NCBI GenBank assembly: GCA_029239975.1
Contig: JARBTX010000014.1
Span: 1-60,994 of the forward strand
DNA: 60,994 bases
From: Anaerocolumna sp.
GTDB lineage: Bacteria > Bacillota > Clostridia > Lachnospirales > Lachnospiraceae
Direction of reading: 5' to 3'
Below the pieces are notes generated by a model. It was given only the letters and a program-made list of their open reading frames with translations, searched no databases and had not been told where the DNA came from. This document shows positions 34,582 through 43,426 of this stretch, in pieces. The first letter of the stretch is position 1. Each line of letters begins with the position of its first letter. The translations under genes were made by a program, and so were the position numbers.

Positions 34582-34610
34582 ATTATACCACATTTTTACA
34601 AATGGAACAA
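34582..34610 (-). promoter_or_regulatory. Promoter of the toxin gene
   Basis: On the minus strand TTGTTC (34610-34605), 17-base spacer, TATAAT (34587-34582). Transcription would give a leader of about 55 bases before the toxin ATG. Confidence 0.75.
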
Positions 34611-34621
34611 ATGTTTTCTTT

Positions 34622-35563
34622 CTACATTTTATTTAACATTATCTCTTTCATAATATCTTTGCAAACATTACATGGAGTATGGTATTGATCTAATTTTGTA
34701 TGTATACCTATTGATTTTGCGTATTCATATAGACCATTTACACCTTCATTCATCAATAGTCTCATATATTTATTATCATTAGGGTTATATCTATTAATAA
34801 TATCTTCAATCTGTTCATGATATATATTTCCGATTACGAAACTACATACACATACATCACCGTTTGGCATAATTGATATGGTATCAATTTTATCAAGTGG
34901 ATTCGTATATTTTGAACTTCCACAAAAATAATCAAGATTAAGGTCTGGAGTCCCGTAATAATTGGAAAGATACTTTATCGCATTGCCTGTTGGATTGATA
35001 TTGTTACCCATGGAGATTGTAATATTTAGTATTGTAAACAGATCCAATAAATTTTCTGTTTCATTATTCCAACTATTCTTTTTCTCTCTATCAACTAACC
35101 AAGCTGGATGAACTTTTATATTTATAACATCGTGATCCTTTATTTGTTTCGCGAATTTATAAACATATTCAATTGGTATTGTTTCTTGATGAAAGGAATC
35201 AATGGATAATAATAAATCAGTTACACCTGTCTCTTCAAGCAATAATACTACATCCTTAACTTTTTCATATGATCTACTAAAATAACCATTCGTTATAATT
35301 TGTCTTTTGGGTATATTACACGCTTTCGCTTCTTTCATTATTTTGCTGACATCATCAGAGTATAATAATGGTTCACCACCAAAACACATAATGGACTCAA
35401 TATCAAATTTTTTAGTTAGTTTTTCTAATAAACCGCTTATTTTTTCATATTCAATATGTCCATTTGATTTTGACTTAATCTCTTCACCAACGGAACAATG
35501 CTTACATTTACCGCTGCATTTATAGGTAATAACAAATTCAATTCTTTTTAAATTAATATACAT
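34622..35563 (-). CDS. Radical SAM protein with C-terminal SPASM-like cysteines
   Basis: A 313-residue protein. CSGKCKHC (Cys16, Cys20, Cys23) is the CxxxCxxC cluster motif, followed by CFGGEPLLY (GGE motif) and LLLSIDSFHQ. The C-terminal part has GDVCVCSF and a terminal CNVC, a reduced SPASM-like arrangement for an auxiliary Fe-S cluster. It would cleave SAM to a 5'-deoxyadenosyl radical. The ribosome binding site is poor. No precursor peptide is seen next to it, so the target is unknown; a peptide- or protein-modifying role is only inference. The toxin locus lies directly downstream. Confidence 0.8.
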   Translation of the reverse strand: MYINLKRIEFVITYKCSGKCKHCSVGEEIKSKSNGHIEYEKISGLLEKLTKKFDIESIMCFGGEPLLYSDDVSKIMKEAKACNIPKRQIITNGYFSRSYEKVKDVVLLLEETGVTDLLLSIDSFHQETIPIEYVYKFAKQIKDHDVINIKVHPAWLVDREKKNSWNNETENLLDLFTILNITISMGNNINPTGNAIKYLSNYYGTPDLNLDYFCGSSKYTNPLDKIDTISIMPNGDVCVCSFVIGNIYHEQIEDIINRYNPNDNKYMRLLMNEGVNGLYEYAKSIGIHTKLDQYHTPCNVCKDIMKEIMLNKM

Positions 35564-35625
35564 TTTTCACTGTTTGATGTATCTTTAGTAACTGACATCA
35601 GTACTCACTTTCTTTTTAATTTAAG

Positions 35626-36594
35626 TTACTTTACAATCTTTGAATTTAAAAATTCTAGAATGCGTTCACAATATTCTAAATCCTGTTCCATATTAGCAAA
35701 GTCACAGTCTTTTATAATAAAATGTTCCCATGACTCTCTAGTCCAACTCTCACATTGCTCTGGTGCTTTCTCTAATAAACGTCTCATGTTAACAGCTTGA
35801 ACTTCTGTATCACCCGTGCATGCGATTAACAAAGCAGGTCTTTCTCCAATATTTTGAATCTGTTTCATTGGTTTGTTGCTATAAACTTTATCACCGAATT
35901 TAACAGATAACCAAGTACGAACCATGGATTTTTCAATATTACAGATAAATTTCGGGATATGATATCTTCTCATTGTATCACTTACTACATCTTCGAAACT
36001 TGAATATGCAGACATGGCAATTAATCCATCGATATCTTTTAATTCACCAAATGAGTTTATAGCTATAGCTCCACCCATAGATACACCATGTAACACAATG
36101 GGTACATCCTTGTATTTTTCTTGTCCTTTAATATAATTCAAAACAGCTTTCACATCATTCACCTCTTCATACCCTAGACACACATCATTCCCAGAGCTAT
36201 TACCATGTCCACGTACTTCAAGAAGCATCGTTGCGAAACCATTCTTTTTCATCCACCTAGAATGACCATAAAAATAAGTAATAGATGGTTGCCTAATCCC
36301 GGTTAGATAAATAATAACCGCTTTTGGATTCTCTACAAAAACTTCTGATGTCCAAATATTTAGTCCATCATCCGTACTTAGTGTCAATTCGGTAGTTTCT
36401 AAATCAAAATCTTCTCCTTGATAAATATCTTGTAAAACATTTTTATTTGTGTTTCCCGCATAATTGATATGACCACTTGTAGCAAAATGTACTATAATTG
36501 GCGGTGCAATTATGATTAATATAATAACTACGCTGACAAGAATAAGAATTGATTTTATTAGAATACCCCTTATACTTCTAAATTTGCTCCCCAT
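35626..36594 (-). CDS. Alpha/beta hydrolase with N-terminal membrane anchor
   Basis: A 322-residue protein with one hydrophobic helix at about residues 12-36 and an alpha/beta-hydrolase domain outside. LEVRGHGNSSG precedes the nucleophile elbow GVSMGG (Ser172). LLIACTGDTEVQAVNMRRLLEKAPE fits the acid region and WEHF the catalytic His near the C-terminus. It resembles the BAAT/dienelactone-like YfhR-type hydrolases. Substrate unknown. GGAG lies about 8 bases upstream. It stands alone, with family A element copy 3 upstream. Confidence 0.85.
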   Translation of the reverse strand: MGSKFRSIRGILIKSILILVSVVIILIIIAPPIIVHFATSGHINYAGNTNKNVLQDIYQGEDFDLETTELTLSTDDGLNIWTSEVFVENPKAVIIYLTGIRQPSITYFYGHSRWMKKNGFATMLLEVRGHGNSSGNDVCLGYEEVNDVKAVLNYIKGQEKYKDVPIVLHGVSMGGAIAINSFGELKDIDGLIAMSAYSSFEDVVSDTMRRYHIPKFICNIEKSMVRTWLSVKFGDKVYSNKPMKQIQNIGERPALLIACTGDTEVQAVNMRRLLEKAPEQCESWTRESWEHFIIKDCDFANMEQDLEYCERILEFLNSKIVK

Positions 36595-36712
36595 ATTTTA
36601 TACTCCATATTCATGTGTTTATATAACATAACAAATACCCGAAGACAAAACTTGTATGAAATTTTTATAATATCAAAATTCATGTTTAACTCTTAAAATC
36701 TTACGTAAACTA

Positions 36713-36788
36713 TTAGATAATTGCGAAACATCAAAATGTCCTTATTGCATCAGTAATTTGATAAGTTATATAATTTCGCAATCACCTA
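36713..36788. mobile_element. MITE-like palindromic element, family A, short copy 3, with 10-bp target duplication
   Basis: A 76-bp element with ends TTAGATAATTGCGAAA (36713-36728) and TTTCGCAATCACCTAA (36774-36789), near-perfect inverted repeats. Outside both ends lies ACGTAAACTA (36703-36712 and 36789-36798), a 10-bp target-site duplication sharing one base with the right end. The interior conserved in copies 1 and 2 is missing, so this is a terminal-repeat-only derivative. Confidence 0.72.
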
Positions 36789-36818
36789 ACGTAAACTAAA
36801 TAAAAAGGAGATGATCAT

Positions 36819-36974
36819 ATGAATACTAAAAATTTTGATGACTATAAAATAGCTGATATATCAGCTGAAGATATTAACGTTATAAGTGAATTAGAAAAAA
36901 CAATTAGCTCGAATGCGAATCAAGATATAATATTGATTGCATACCAACCTGCCGAAGGAACTGTTGCAAAATAA
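36819..36974 (+). CDS. Small acidic protein of unknown function (51 residues)
   Basis: Reads MNTKNFDDYKIADISAEDIN and ends AYQPAEGTVAK. AAGGAG lies 8 bases before the ATG. The helical acidic stretch with ISELEKTIS followed by DIILIAY resembles short clostridial proteins with the pattern ELE..L....KDIILIAYE; no function is known. It lies just outside a family A element and may be transcribed from a promoter near it. The 36975-37153 spacer that follows shows no gene. Confidence 0.6.
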   Translation: MNTKNFDDYKIADISAEDINVISELEKTISSNANQDIILIAYQPAEGTVAK

Positions 36975-37153
36975 CTTAATCTCTGCTCTAAATGGATTAG
37001 GTGTATCATAAACTATATTCACTGCTTTCCCTTCGTTCATTCCTAACGTATGGCTTAATAAAATGCACTTTATTAATCTGTGGTAAAATGAATAATGATA
37101 TGCCTATCCCATTAGACACTGATAATTTTATAATTATTTTGCAATAACCGCTT

Positions 37154-37750
37154 TTATTCTAATACTATAGATTCCCCAGCTTCAACGATTAAGCGATTTG
37201 TTGCTTTAAATTTGTTAGCACATTCCATGCTAAATAACTCCCCTGGTTTCATATGAACTGGTATTACATGTTTTACCTTCATAATATTAGCACAATAAGT
37301 AGCCTCGTCAGGATTCATATTATATATGCCGTCAATTGGTAAAACAGTATAATCTAAATGAAGATTGGGTATTACCTCCTGCATATAATCTGTTAAAGAT
37401 GTATCACCAGAAGCATAAAATGAGATTCCATCAAATTTTAATATATATCCAACTGACTCGGATTTTTTATGATTCTGATTATATGCTGGTACCGATTCAA
37501 TCTCTACGTCTTGAATGTGGAATTTTTGATAATTTTCATCTTTCAAAGCATCACTTTGTGTAATTATAATACAGCCTGGTTTTTTCGTTACTAAATCTAC
37601 TCTGTTATGGTCACTGTGTTGGTGTGTAACTAATATAATATCTGCTGGTATATCATATCCACTACCTACATATGGATCAACATAGATAACAGTTCTATTC
37701 TCTGTTATAAACCTTAAGCTTCCATGACCTTGAAATAAAAATTCTGCCAT
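37154..37750 (-). CDS. MBL-fold metal-dependent hydrolase
   Basis: A 198-residue metallo-beta-lactamase-fold protein. The metal motif is THQHSDH (His43, His45, Asp47, His48), then a beta strand FYASGDTS with the bridging Asp, and HVIPVHMKPGE with a late His. It resembles the UPF0173/UlaG-like group. Substrate unknown. GGAGGG lies 6 bases before the start. It stands alone on the minus strand. The 37751-37940 spacer shows no gene. Confidence 0.87.
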   Translation of the reverse strand: MAEFLFQGHGSLRFITENRTVIYVDPYVGSGYDIPADIILVTHQHSDHNRVDLVTKKPGCIIITQSDALKDENYQKFHIQDVEIESVPAYNQNHKKSESVGYILKFDGISFYASGDTSLTDYMQEVIPNLHLDYTVLPIDGIYNMNPDEATYCANIMKVKHVIPVHMKPGELFSMECANKFKATNRLIVEAGESIVLE

Positions 37751-37940
37751 ATTTTTCCCTCCTTACTATAACTTAATAAAATTTATTTCTAAACATAATA
37801 AAGCAATATATATAGTAGGTTAATTTTACCATATGATTATAAAAGTATCAATCATTTCGAACATATATTCTACTTGTATTTTACTAGCCACTACAGTCTA
37901 TTTTTGTAAAACCAAAATATAAGAATTTATATATTCTATA

Positions 37941-37974
37941 AAAAAGACAGTGCCTTTTTTGCTCACTGCCTTTT
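37941..37974 (-). terminator. Terminator of the nucleoside-uptake/deaminase operon
   Basis: On the minus strand AAAAGGCAGTG...CACTGTCTTTTTT forms a stem and T-run, about 50 bases after the amidohydrolase stop codon. Confidence 0.85.
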
Positions 37975-38022
37975 CTAGAATATGTTCATTTTACATTATA
38001 ATTACTGGATAGTTAAAAGAAT

Positions 38023-39315
38023 CTATCTTAGTCGATTTATTATCTCATTTGCTTTTTGATATATACCTTCCACATCTTCTCCTACGTAGAAATTATTATT
38101 CTCATAAAGGATTTTTCCATTCACCATTGTTAACTTCACATTTTGCTTCGAACCACTGTATACTAAATTTTTGGTTATATTATTAATAGGCTGCATATTA
38201 GGTTGATGAAGATCAATCATGATTAAATCTGCAAGTTTACCAACTTCTAAAGTATCACATTTTGTAAGTCCCATCGCTTTTGAACCACCTACCGTTGCCA
38301 TATATAAAACATCATTGGCATCCACTGCAGATGCATCATTTTCTTTTATTTTCTGTAATGCAGTAGTTAAAAACATCTCTCGGAACATATCTAAACAATT
38401 ATTACTTGCAGGGCCATCTGTACCAATAGCAATATTAATTCCCATATCCATCGTCTTTTTAATCGGTGCAATACCACTGGCAAGTTTTACATTCGAACCT
38501 GGATTTGTGATTACTGACAACTGTTTTTTCTGGAATATACGCAAATCATCATCAGTCATATGTACACAATGATATCCTCCACCGCCATATTCAAACATAC
38601 CTAAACTATCTAAAAATACGGTTGGAGTCATACCATAGCGATTGACACATTGCTCTACTTCACTGGCGCTTTCTGAATTATGTGTAAAAACAGGTGCGCA
38701 GTATTTTCGACTTAACGCTGCAATCCCCTTTAATAAACTTAAATTACATGTATATTCTGCATGAAAACCTAATCTATAACCAATAAGTTCATGATGTTGG
38801 TTAAATTTTCGAAACCAACCTTCCAGTAGATTTAAAGTCGAATCCGTTTCACCAATAAAATCATTTACACCACCTGACAAAACAGTACGAAATCCCATAT
38901 CAATAGAAGCTTTTGAGACATCATCCGGACAAAAGTACATATCAAAGTTAGCAGTCATACCACTCGTCAGATATTCTAAGATGGCAAGTTTTGATAAATG
39001 GTACATATCTTCACCTGTTAATTTAGCTTCCATCGGAAATACCTGTTTATTTAACCAATCAAGCAAAGGTAAATCATCTGCATAGGACCTTAAAAAAGTC
39101 ATAGCTGAATGTGTATGTGCATTTTTAAATCCAGGCATAATTAGATTGCCATTTGCGTTGATTTCACGGTCAAACTCTAATGTTTTTCTTTCATCACAAG
39201 TTTTAGATTCCCCAACGTAACTTATAAGGTTACCATCCACCCAAACTTCACCGTATTGCACGTCAAATCCGTTGGCTAAAGTTAAAATTCTCGCATTGTA
39301 AAATCTAGTTCTCAT
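38023..39315 (-). CDS. Amidohydrolase, MTA/SAH (5'-methylthioadenosine/S-adenosylhomocysteine) deaminase type
   Basis: A 430-residue TRZ/ATZ-family deaminase. Metal ligands are HTH in KNAHTHSAMTFLRSYADD (His67, His69), further His in LGFHAEY and VHM, and the catalytic Asp in IGTDGPASNN. The segment THNSESASEVEQC and the C-terminal GKLADLIMIDL are typical of MTA/SAH deaminases and relatives. It would convert an adenosine-type nucleoside to the inosine analogue. The context (nucleoside importer, MtnA, purine nucleoside phosphorylase) favours MTA, 5'-deoxyadenosine or SAH over pterins or guanine. Start at 39315 has GGAGGG 4 bases upstream. Confidence 0.82.
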   Translation of the reverse strand: MRTRFYNARILTLANGFDVQYGEVWVDGNLISYVGESKTCDERKTLEFDREINANGNLIMPGFKNAHTHSAMTFLRSYADDLPLLDWLNKQVFPMEAKLTGEDMYHLSKLAILEYLTSGMTANFDMYFCPDDVSKASIDMGFRTVLSGGVNDFIGETDSTLNLLEGWFRKFNQHHELIGYRLGFHAEYTCNLSLLKGIAALSRKYCAPVFTHNSESASEVEQCVNRYGMTPTVFLDSLGMFEYGGGGYHCVHMTDDDLRIFQKKQLSVITNPGSNVKLASGIAPIKKTMDMGINIAIGTDGPASNNCLDMFREMFLTTALQKIKENDASAVDANDVLYMATVGGSKAMGLTKCDTLEVGKLADLIMIDLHQPNMQPINNITKNLVYSGSKQNVKLTMVNGKILYENNNFYVGEDVEGIYQKANEIINRLR

Positions 39316-39408
39316 ATACCCTCCAGATGTTTGATGTTTCATATAGATTACTCATATAATACATATATTATCAAATTCTTATGCTTACTGCTAGTCACAT
39401 ATGAATAG

Positions 39409-40368
39409 TTACCGTTTCCCTTTATCATAAATTTCTCCTAATGCTCTTGGTGCGTGGTTAGATTTAGAGAAGAAAATTAATAAAAGTAGAGTAAGTACAT
39501 AAGGTAGTATCATAATAAGATCTGAAAAAGTGCTTGGTAATTCTAATATTTGTCCGATTTTATAACCACCAGATTTTGCAAATCCAAATATTAAACAAGC
39601 TCCTAACGTAGGGAGTATTTTCCAATTACCAAAAATTAAGGCTGCAATTGCAAGATAACCATATCCCATGTAAATACTAGGTGAAAAATTAGCTGAAATA
39701 GAATAAGCAAAACACATACCACCAAGACCTGAAAGTGCACCTGAAACTAAAACTGCTTTAAATCGAATCTTTGCTACATCTGCTCCTGCTGCATCAACAG
39801 AATGAGGATTATCTCCACAAGCCCTAAGTCGTAAACCATATGGTGTCTTGTATAATATAAACCATGCTATCAATGCAATCACGACGATTACTATTTCAAA
39901 TGGATATAGATTTTTAAATACTGATCCAATAACTGGAATCTCTGATAATCCCCCGATTGTAAAACGTTTTGATACACCTAATTGAAACTTATCTGACATT
40001 GCACCAAACACTAAACTATTTATTTGTGTGGTTAAAAAGCATGTTAGTGCCACTGCTAAAATGTTAATTACAACACCACTAATGACTTGATTTGCTTTAA
40101 ATTTAATACACATAAAAGCATGAATCATCGAATAAGTCATTCCACCAATCATAGAAAAAATTAAAGCCACATAAAACAGCTTTTGAATATCTATTTTAGC
40201 ATAATTCGATATTAAGACTACAGCTAATGCGCCGATAAAAGCTCCAAACCCTTGTAATCCTTCTATCGCCAAATTGGTAATTCCACTTTTTTCACTGAAG
40301 ATACCCCCAATTGCCATAATAAATAAAGGTAGAGCAAAGGATAATCCATCAATAATAATTACATCCAT
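39409..40368 (-). CDS. Nucleoside ABC transporter permease (NupQ/YufQ type)
   Basis: A 319-residue permease with about eight helices of the BPD_transp_2 family. Signatures are FSEKSGITNLAIEGLQGFGA near the N-terminus and GLRLRACGDNPHSVDAAGADVAKIRFKAVLVSGALSGLGG, the EAA-like loop. It overlaps the upstream permease stop by one base, which indicates translational coupling. With NupP, NupO and the lipoprotein it forms a nucleoside importer. Confidence 0.9.
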   Translation of the reverse strand: MDVIIIDGLSFALPLFIMAIGGIFSEKSGITNLAIEGLQGFGAFIGALAVVLISNYAKIDIQKLFYVALIFSMIGGMTYSMIHAFMCIKFKANQVISGVVINILAVALTCFLTTQINSLVFGAMSDKFQLGVSKRFTIGGLSEIPVIGSVFKNLYPFEIVIVVIALIAWFILYKTPYGLRLRACGDNPHSVDAAGADVAKIRFKAVLVSGALSGLGGMCFAYSISANFSPSIYMGYGYLAIAALIFGNWKILPTLGACLIFGFAKSGGYKIGQILELPSTFSDLIMILPYVLTLLLLIFFSKSNHAPRALGEIYDKGKR

Positions 40369-41549
40369 TATTCAGCTATCTCCTTTCTATGAGCATCTTT
40401 TTCTTTACTTGTTCTAATCTTGAATTTAATGTATTCACCACATGCACTAAATAATAAGATTAAACCTGTAATAACAGATGCAATCTCTTGACGAACACCT
40501 GCATTAGAACTCATATATGTGCTACCTTTATCTATTATAGATATCAAAAAGGATGAGAATATGATACCTATCGGATTGGAATTACCAAGTAAGGATACAG
40601 CAATGGCATCATAACCAACACTTGATAATACCTTTGGTTGTATCGATGAATAGTATCCAAGATAATACGTAACTCCTGCTAATCCAGCTAATGCTCCGGA
40701 GATTACCATTGCTAAAACTATATTTTTACCAACATGTATACCTGCATAATTTGCTGCATTTTTACTTAAACCAACTATCTTTATCTCATGACCTATTACA
40801 GTTTTATCCATTAAAACTTTCACTATAAATGCAATTATAATAGCTAATATAATTCCTAAGGATAAATCCATTTTAAGACCTGCGAATTCTACATTAACAA
40901 ATGTAAGCCTAGCAGAATTTAATATGTATTTTGATTGTCTTGATACCGGATCAATATAATAAGTGTTAATAAAAAAGCTTAACACATATTGCGCGATATA
41001 ATTTAGCATGATTGTTGATACTACTTCGTTAATGTTAAATTTGTATTTTAACCACCCAACAATTCCACCCATACACGCTCCGGCTATCATACCAATTAGT
41101 AGTACAAGTGGTTTTGCGAGAACTCCGTTTAAATCACTATACCCAATTAAAACCGTTGCTGTATAACCAGCCACTAACATCTGTCCTGATACACCTATGT
41201 TAAATAAACCAGCTTTAAAAGCAACTGCTACTGCTAAAGAGGCGAATAACAACGGTGTCATGGCATTAAGGAGAGTTAAAAAGTCTGTAACAATACTCTT
41301 ATAACCTGCATAGGATGGTTTCGGCATTAACCCTGCACCTTGTAATAAATTATGAAAAGCACTAATTGGATTTTTTCCAATGATAATAATGACAATGGAT
41401 GCAGCAATTAAACTAAGTAAAATTGAAAACAAAGGAATGCTCACCGATTGCCATTTTTCATTCCCTAAACCAGCTATGAAGATTTTCTTAACTTGGTAAA
41501 AGAAATTCTTTTTATTTATTTCTTTTTTGGAATTTGAATTCTTACTCAT
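40368..41549 (-). CDS. Nucleoside ABC transporter permease (NupP/YufP type)
   Basis: A 393-residue permease: an N-terminal cytoplasmic Lys/Asn-rich stretch, then about ten helices. KAGLFNIGVSGQMLVAGY and GHEIKIVGLSKNAANYAGIHVGKNIV are characteristic of the NupP/YufP branch. It overlaps the ATPase gene by 8 bases. The C-terminal tail is charged (RTSKEKDAHRKEIAE). Confidence 0.9.
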   Translation of the reverse strand: MSKNSNSKKEINKKNFFYQVKKIFIAGLGNEKWQSVSIPLFSILLSLIAASIVIIIIGKNPISAFHNLLQGAGLMPKPSYAGYKSIVTDFLTLLNAMTPLLFASLAVAVAFKAGLFNIGVSGQMLVAGYTATVLIGYSDLNGVLAKPLVLLIGMIAGACMGGIVGWLKYKFNINEVVSTIMLNYIAQYVLSFFINTYYIDPVSRQSKYILNSARLTFVNVEFAGLKMDLSLGIILAIIIAFIVKVLMDKTVIGHEIKIVGLSKNAANYAGIHVGKNIVLAMVISGALAGLAGVTYYLGYYSSIQPKVLSSVGYDAIAVSLLGNSNPIGIIFSSFLISIIDKGSTYMSSNAGVRQEIASVITGLILLFSACGEYIKFKIRTSKEKDAHRKEIAE

Positions 41550-43074
41550 GTGCTACCCCCATCATAAATTCGCCCACTTCATGGGTAGTTAGTGCATCTG
41601 CTTTTGCTATTTTTTGAATTTGACCATTATAAATAACTCCTATTGTATCTGCAACATTCATAATTTCGTCTAATTCCAATGATATAAGAAGTATCGCTTT
41701 TCCTTTATCACGTTCACTAAGAATCATTTTTTGGATATTTTCGATTGCACCAATATCTAACCCTCTGGTTGGTTGAACAAATATCATCAACGGAGATTGA
41801 AGTTCGATTTCTCTTGCAATGATAGCTTTCTGCTGATTTCCACCACTCATGGAACGAACTAGAGTTTTGACACCTTGTCCACTTCTAATATCATATTTAA
41901 CAATTAAATGCTCGCCTACTTCTTCCATTTGCCTCATATTAAGAATACCTTTTTGTGAAAATGGTTCTTTATAATAATCCTTTAAGGCTAGATTTACAGC
42001 TAAAGAAAAATCTAAAACCAAACCATAACTTTGTCGATCTTCTGGTATGTATGAGATTCCTTCCAGGGTGCGTTTCCTGATTGTATAATTTGTTATGTCA
42101 ATACCATTTAAACAAATAGAACCACTACTTACTTTTGTTAAGCCTGCTATTGCATCTGCTATTTCAACCTGACCGTTACCAGATACACCTGCAATGGCAA
42201 ATACTTCACCACTATGTATTTGAAAAGATACATCTTTTACAACATCAAAATTATCTTGATTTTTCACAGTAATGTGATCCACTTTTAAAACAATTTCTTT
42301 AAAATTAGCTGGTTGCTTTTGCATTTCAAAATTGACTTCACGCCCAACCATTAAATTTGCCATATGTTTTGTTGTGGTTTCTTTTACATCTAAAATATCT
42401 ATTATCTTACCTTTGCATAGAATTGCGCAACGATCAGCAACCTTTTTGATTTCTTCCAATTTATGTGTAATAAGAATTACCGTCTTCCCACTATTTCTTA
42501 ATTCTTTTATAATTTCTAATAGAAATTCAATTTCCTGTGGTGTTAATACTGCTGTTGGTTCGTCAAAAATTAGAATTTCTGCTTCACGGTATAACATTTT
42601 AAGTATCTCAACACGTTGTTGCATGGATACATTAATATCTTCAATCTTTTTTGAGGGATCAACTTCTAAACCGTATTTTTTTGATAAATCCTTTATTTTA
42701 CTTTTTGCTTCATAAAGATTTACATATGGAATAATACCTGCTATTTTTTTAGTAGGTTCCATACCAAGTATGATATTTTCTGTAATAGAATAATTTGATA
42801 CCAGTTTAAAATGTTGATGTACCATACCTATATTTAACTTGGTTGCGTGATTTGGTGAGCTGATTTTAACTTTTTCACCACGTATGTAGATTTCACCTTC
42901 ATCCGGTTCGTACATTCCAAAAAGCATACTCATAAGAGTCGATTTACCTGCACCATTTTCACCTAATAAAGCAAAAATTTCCCCTTTCTTAATTTGAAGC
43001 GTAACATTATCGTTCGCTACAATTCCGGGGAATCTTTTTGTTATATGTTTCATTTCCACAATATATTCAGACAT
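41542..43074 (-). CDS. Nucleoside ABC transporter ATPase with two nucleotide-binding domains (NupO/YufO type)
   Basis: A 510-residue fused ATPase of the sugar/nucleoside importer family. Domain 1 has Walker A GENGAGKS (38-45), signature-like INVSMQQRVEI and Walker B EILIFDEPTAVLTP. Domain 2 has a degenerate Walker A (GVSGNGQ) and the signature RSMSGGNQQKAI, the arrangement usual for this family. It powers the two permeases. The spacer to the lipoprotein gene is 352 bases and contains a terminator and two palindromic elements. Confidence 0.93.
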   Translation of the reverse strand: MSEYIVEMKHITKRFPGIVANDNVTLQIKKGEIFALLGENGAGKSTLMSMLFGMYEPDEGEIYIRGEKVKISSPNHATKLNIGMVHQHFKLVSNYSITENIILGMEPTKKIAGIIPYVNLYEAKSKIKDLSKKYGLEVDPSKKIEDINVSMQQRVEILKMLYREAEILIFDEPTAVLTPQEIEFLLEIIKELRNSGKTVILITHKLEEIKKVADRCAILCKGKIIDILDVKETTTKHMANLMVGREVNFEMQKQPANFKEIVLKVDHITVKNQDNFDVVKDVSFQIHSGEVFAIAGVSGNGQVEIADAIAGLTKVSSGSICLNGIDITNYTIRKRTLEGISYIPEDRQSYGLVLDFSLAVNLALKDYYKEPFSQKGILNMRQMEEVGEHLIVKYDIRSGQGVKTLVRSMSGGNQQKAIIAREIELQSPLMIFVQPTRGLDIGAIENIQKMILSERDKGKAILLISLELDEIMNVADTIGVIYNGQIQKIAKADALTTHEVGEFMMGVAHE

Positions 43075-43104
43075 CTTCCGTCTCCTTATATGAAAAATTA
43101 ATGA

Positions 43105-43250
43105 TAGTCAATTGCGAAACAATATAATTTATCGATTATCATACAATAAATACGAATTTTCTGGCTTCAGTTGCCCGTACGGGCAATATTCAGCCATAAA
43201 ACACGTATTCATTGTATGATAATAAAATCTTGATATTTCGCAATTGCCTA
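43105..43250. mobile_element. MITE-like palindromic element, family A, copy 2
   Basis: About 146 bp including the full ends TAGTCAATTGCGAAAC and TTTCGCAATTGCCTA (43246-43250 side). Inner arms CTGGCTTCAGTTGCCC and GGGCAATATTCAGCC flank the centre CCCGTACGGG. Opposite in orientation to copy 1 but closely similar across the core. No convincing target duplication. It lies in the 43075-43426 spacer between the nucleoside ATPase gene and bmp gene. Confidence 0.75.
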
Positions 43251-43257
43251 ATAAGAG

Positions 43258-43318
43258 TTGCTTTATGCAAATTACCACTGCCACAGCATAAACAGGGCTT
43301 TTGAAACCCTAATCTTAA
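43258..43318. mobile_element. Right-end relic of family B palindromic element
   Basis: GCAAATT, 21 bases, then GGGCTTTTGAAACCCTAATCTTAA matches the right end of the intact copy (GCAAATT, 21 bases, GGGCTTTTGACACCCGAATCCTAA at 26214-26266) with identical spacing. It adjoins family A copy 2, so the two elements landed next to each other or one interrupted the other. Confidence 0.6.
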
Positions 43319-43350
43319 AAAATTAATGGGAATATAATCCTTTTATTAAA

Positions 43351-43401
43351 AGAAGTTTATCATTCTCTACTTTATTTAACAATAGAAAATGATAAACTTC
43401 T
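43351..43401 (-). terminator. Terminator (or processing hairpin) between bmp lipoprotein and importer ATPase genes
   Basis: AGAAGTTTATCATT...AATGATAAACTTCT forms a strong stem, with CTTTTAAT following on the minus strand. Partial read-through would give more binding protein than transporter, a common arrangement. Confidence 0.75.
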
Positions 43402-43426
43402 GCAAATACTTAACTAACAATATATC

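Noticed and set aside
34622..35563. RiPP biosynthesis cluster around the radical SAM gene
   Set aside because: The only nearby small peptide is the holin-like toxin, which has its own promoter and antisense RNA; no transporter or protease gene is adjacent.
43105..43250. Purine riboswitch in the nucleoside importer operon spacer
   Set aside because: The structure is the family A palindromic element, also found next to unrelated genes; purine aptamer core sequences are absent.
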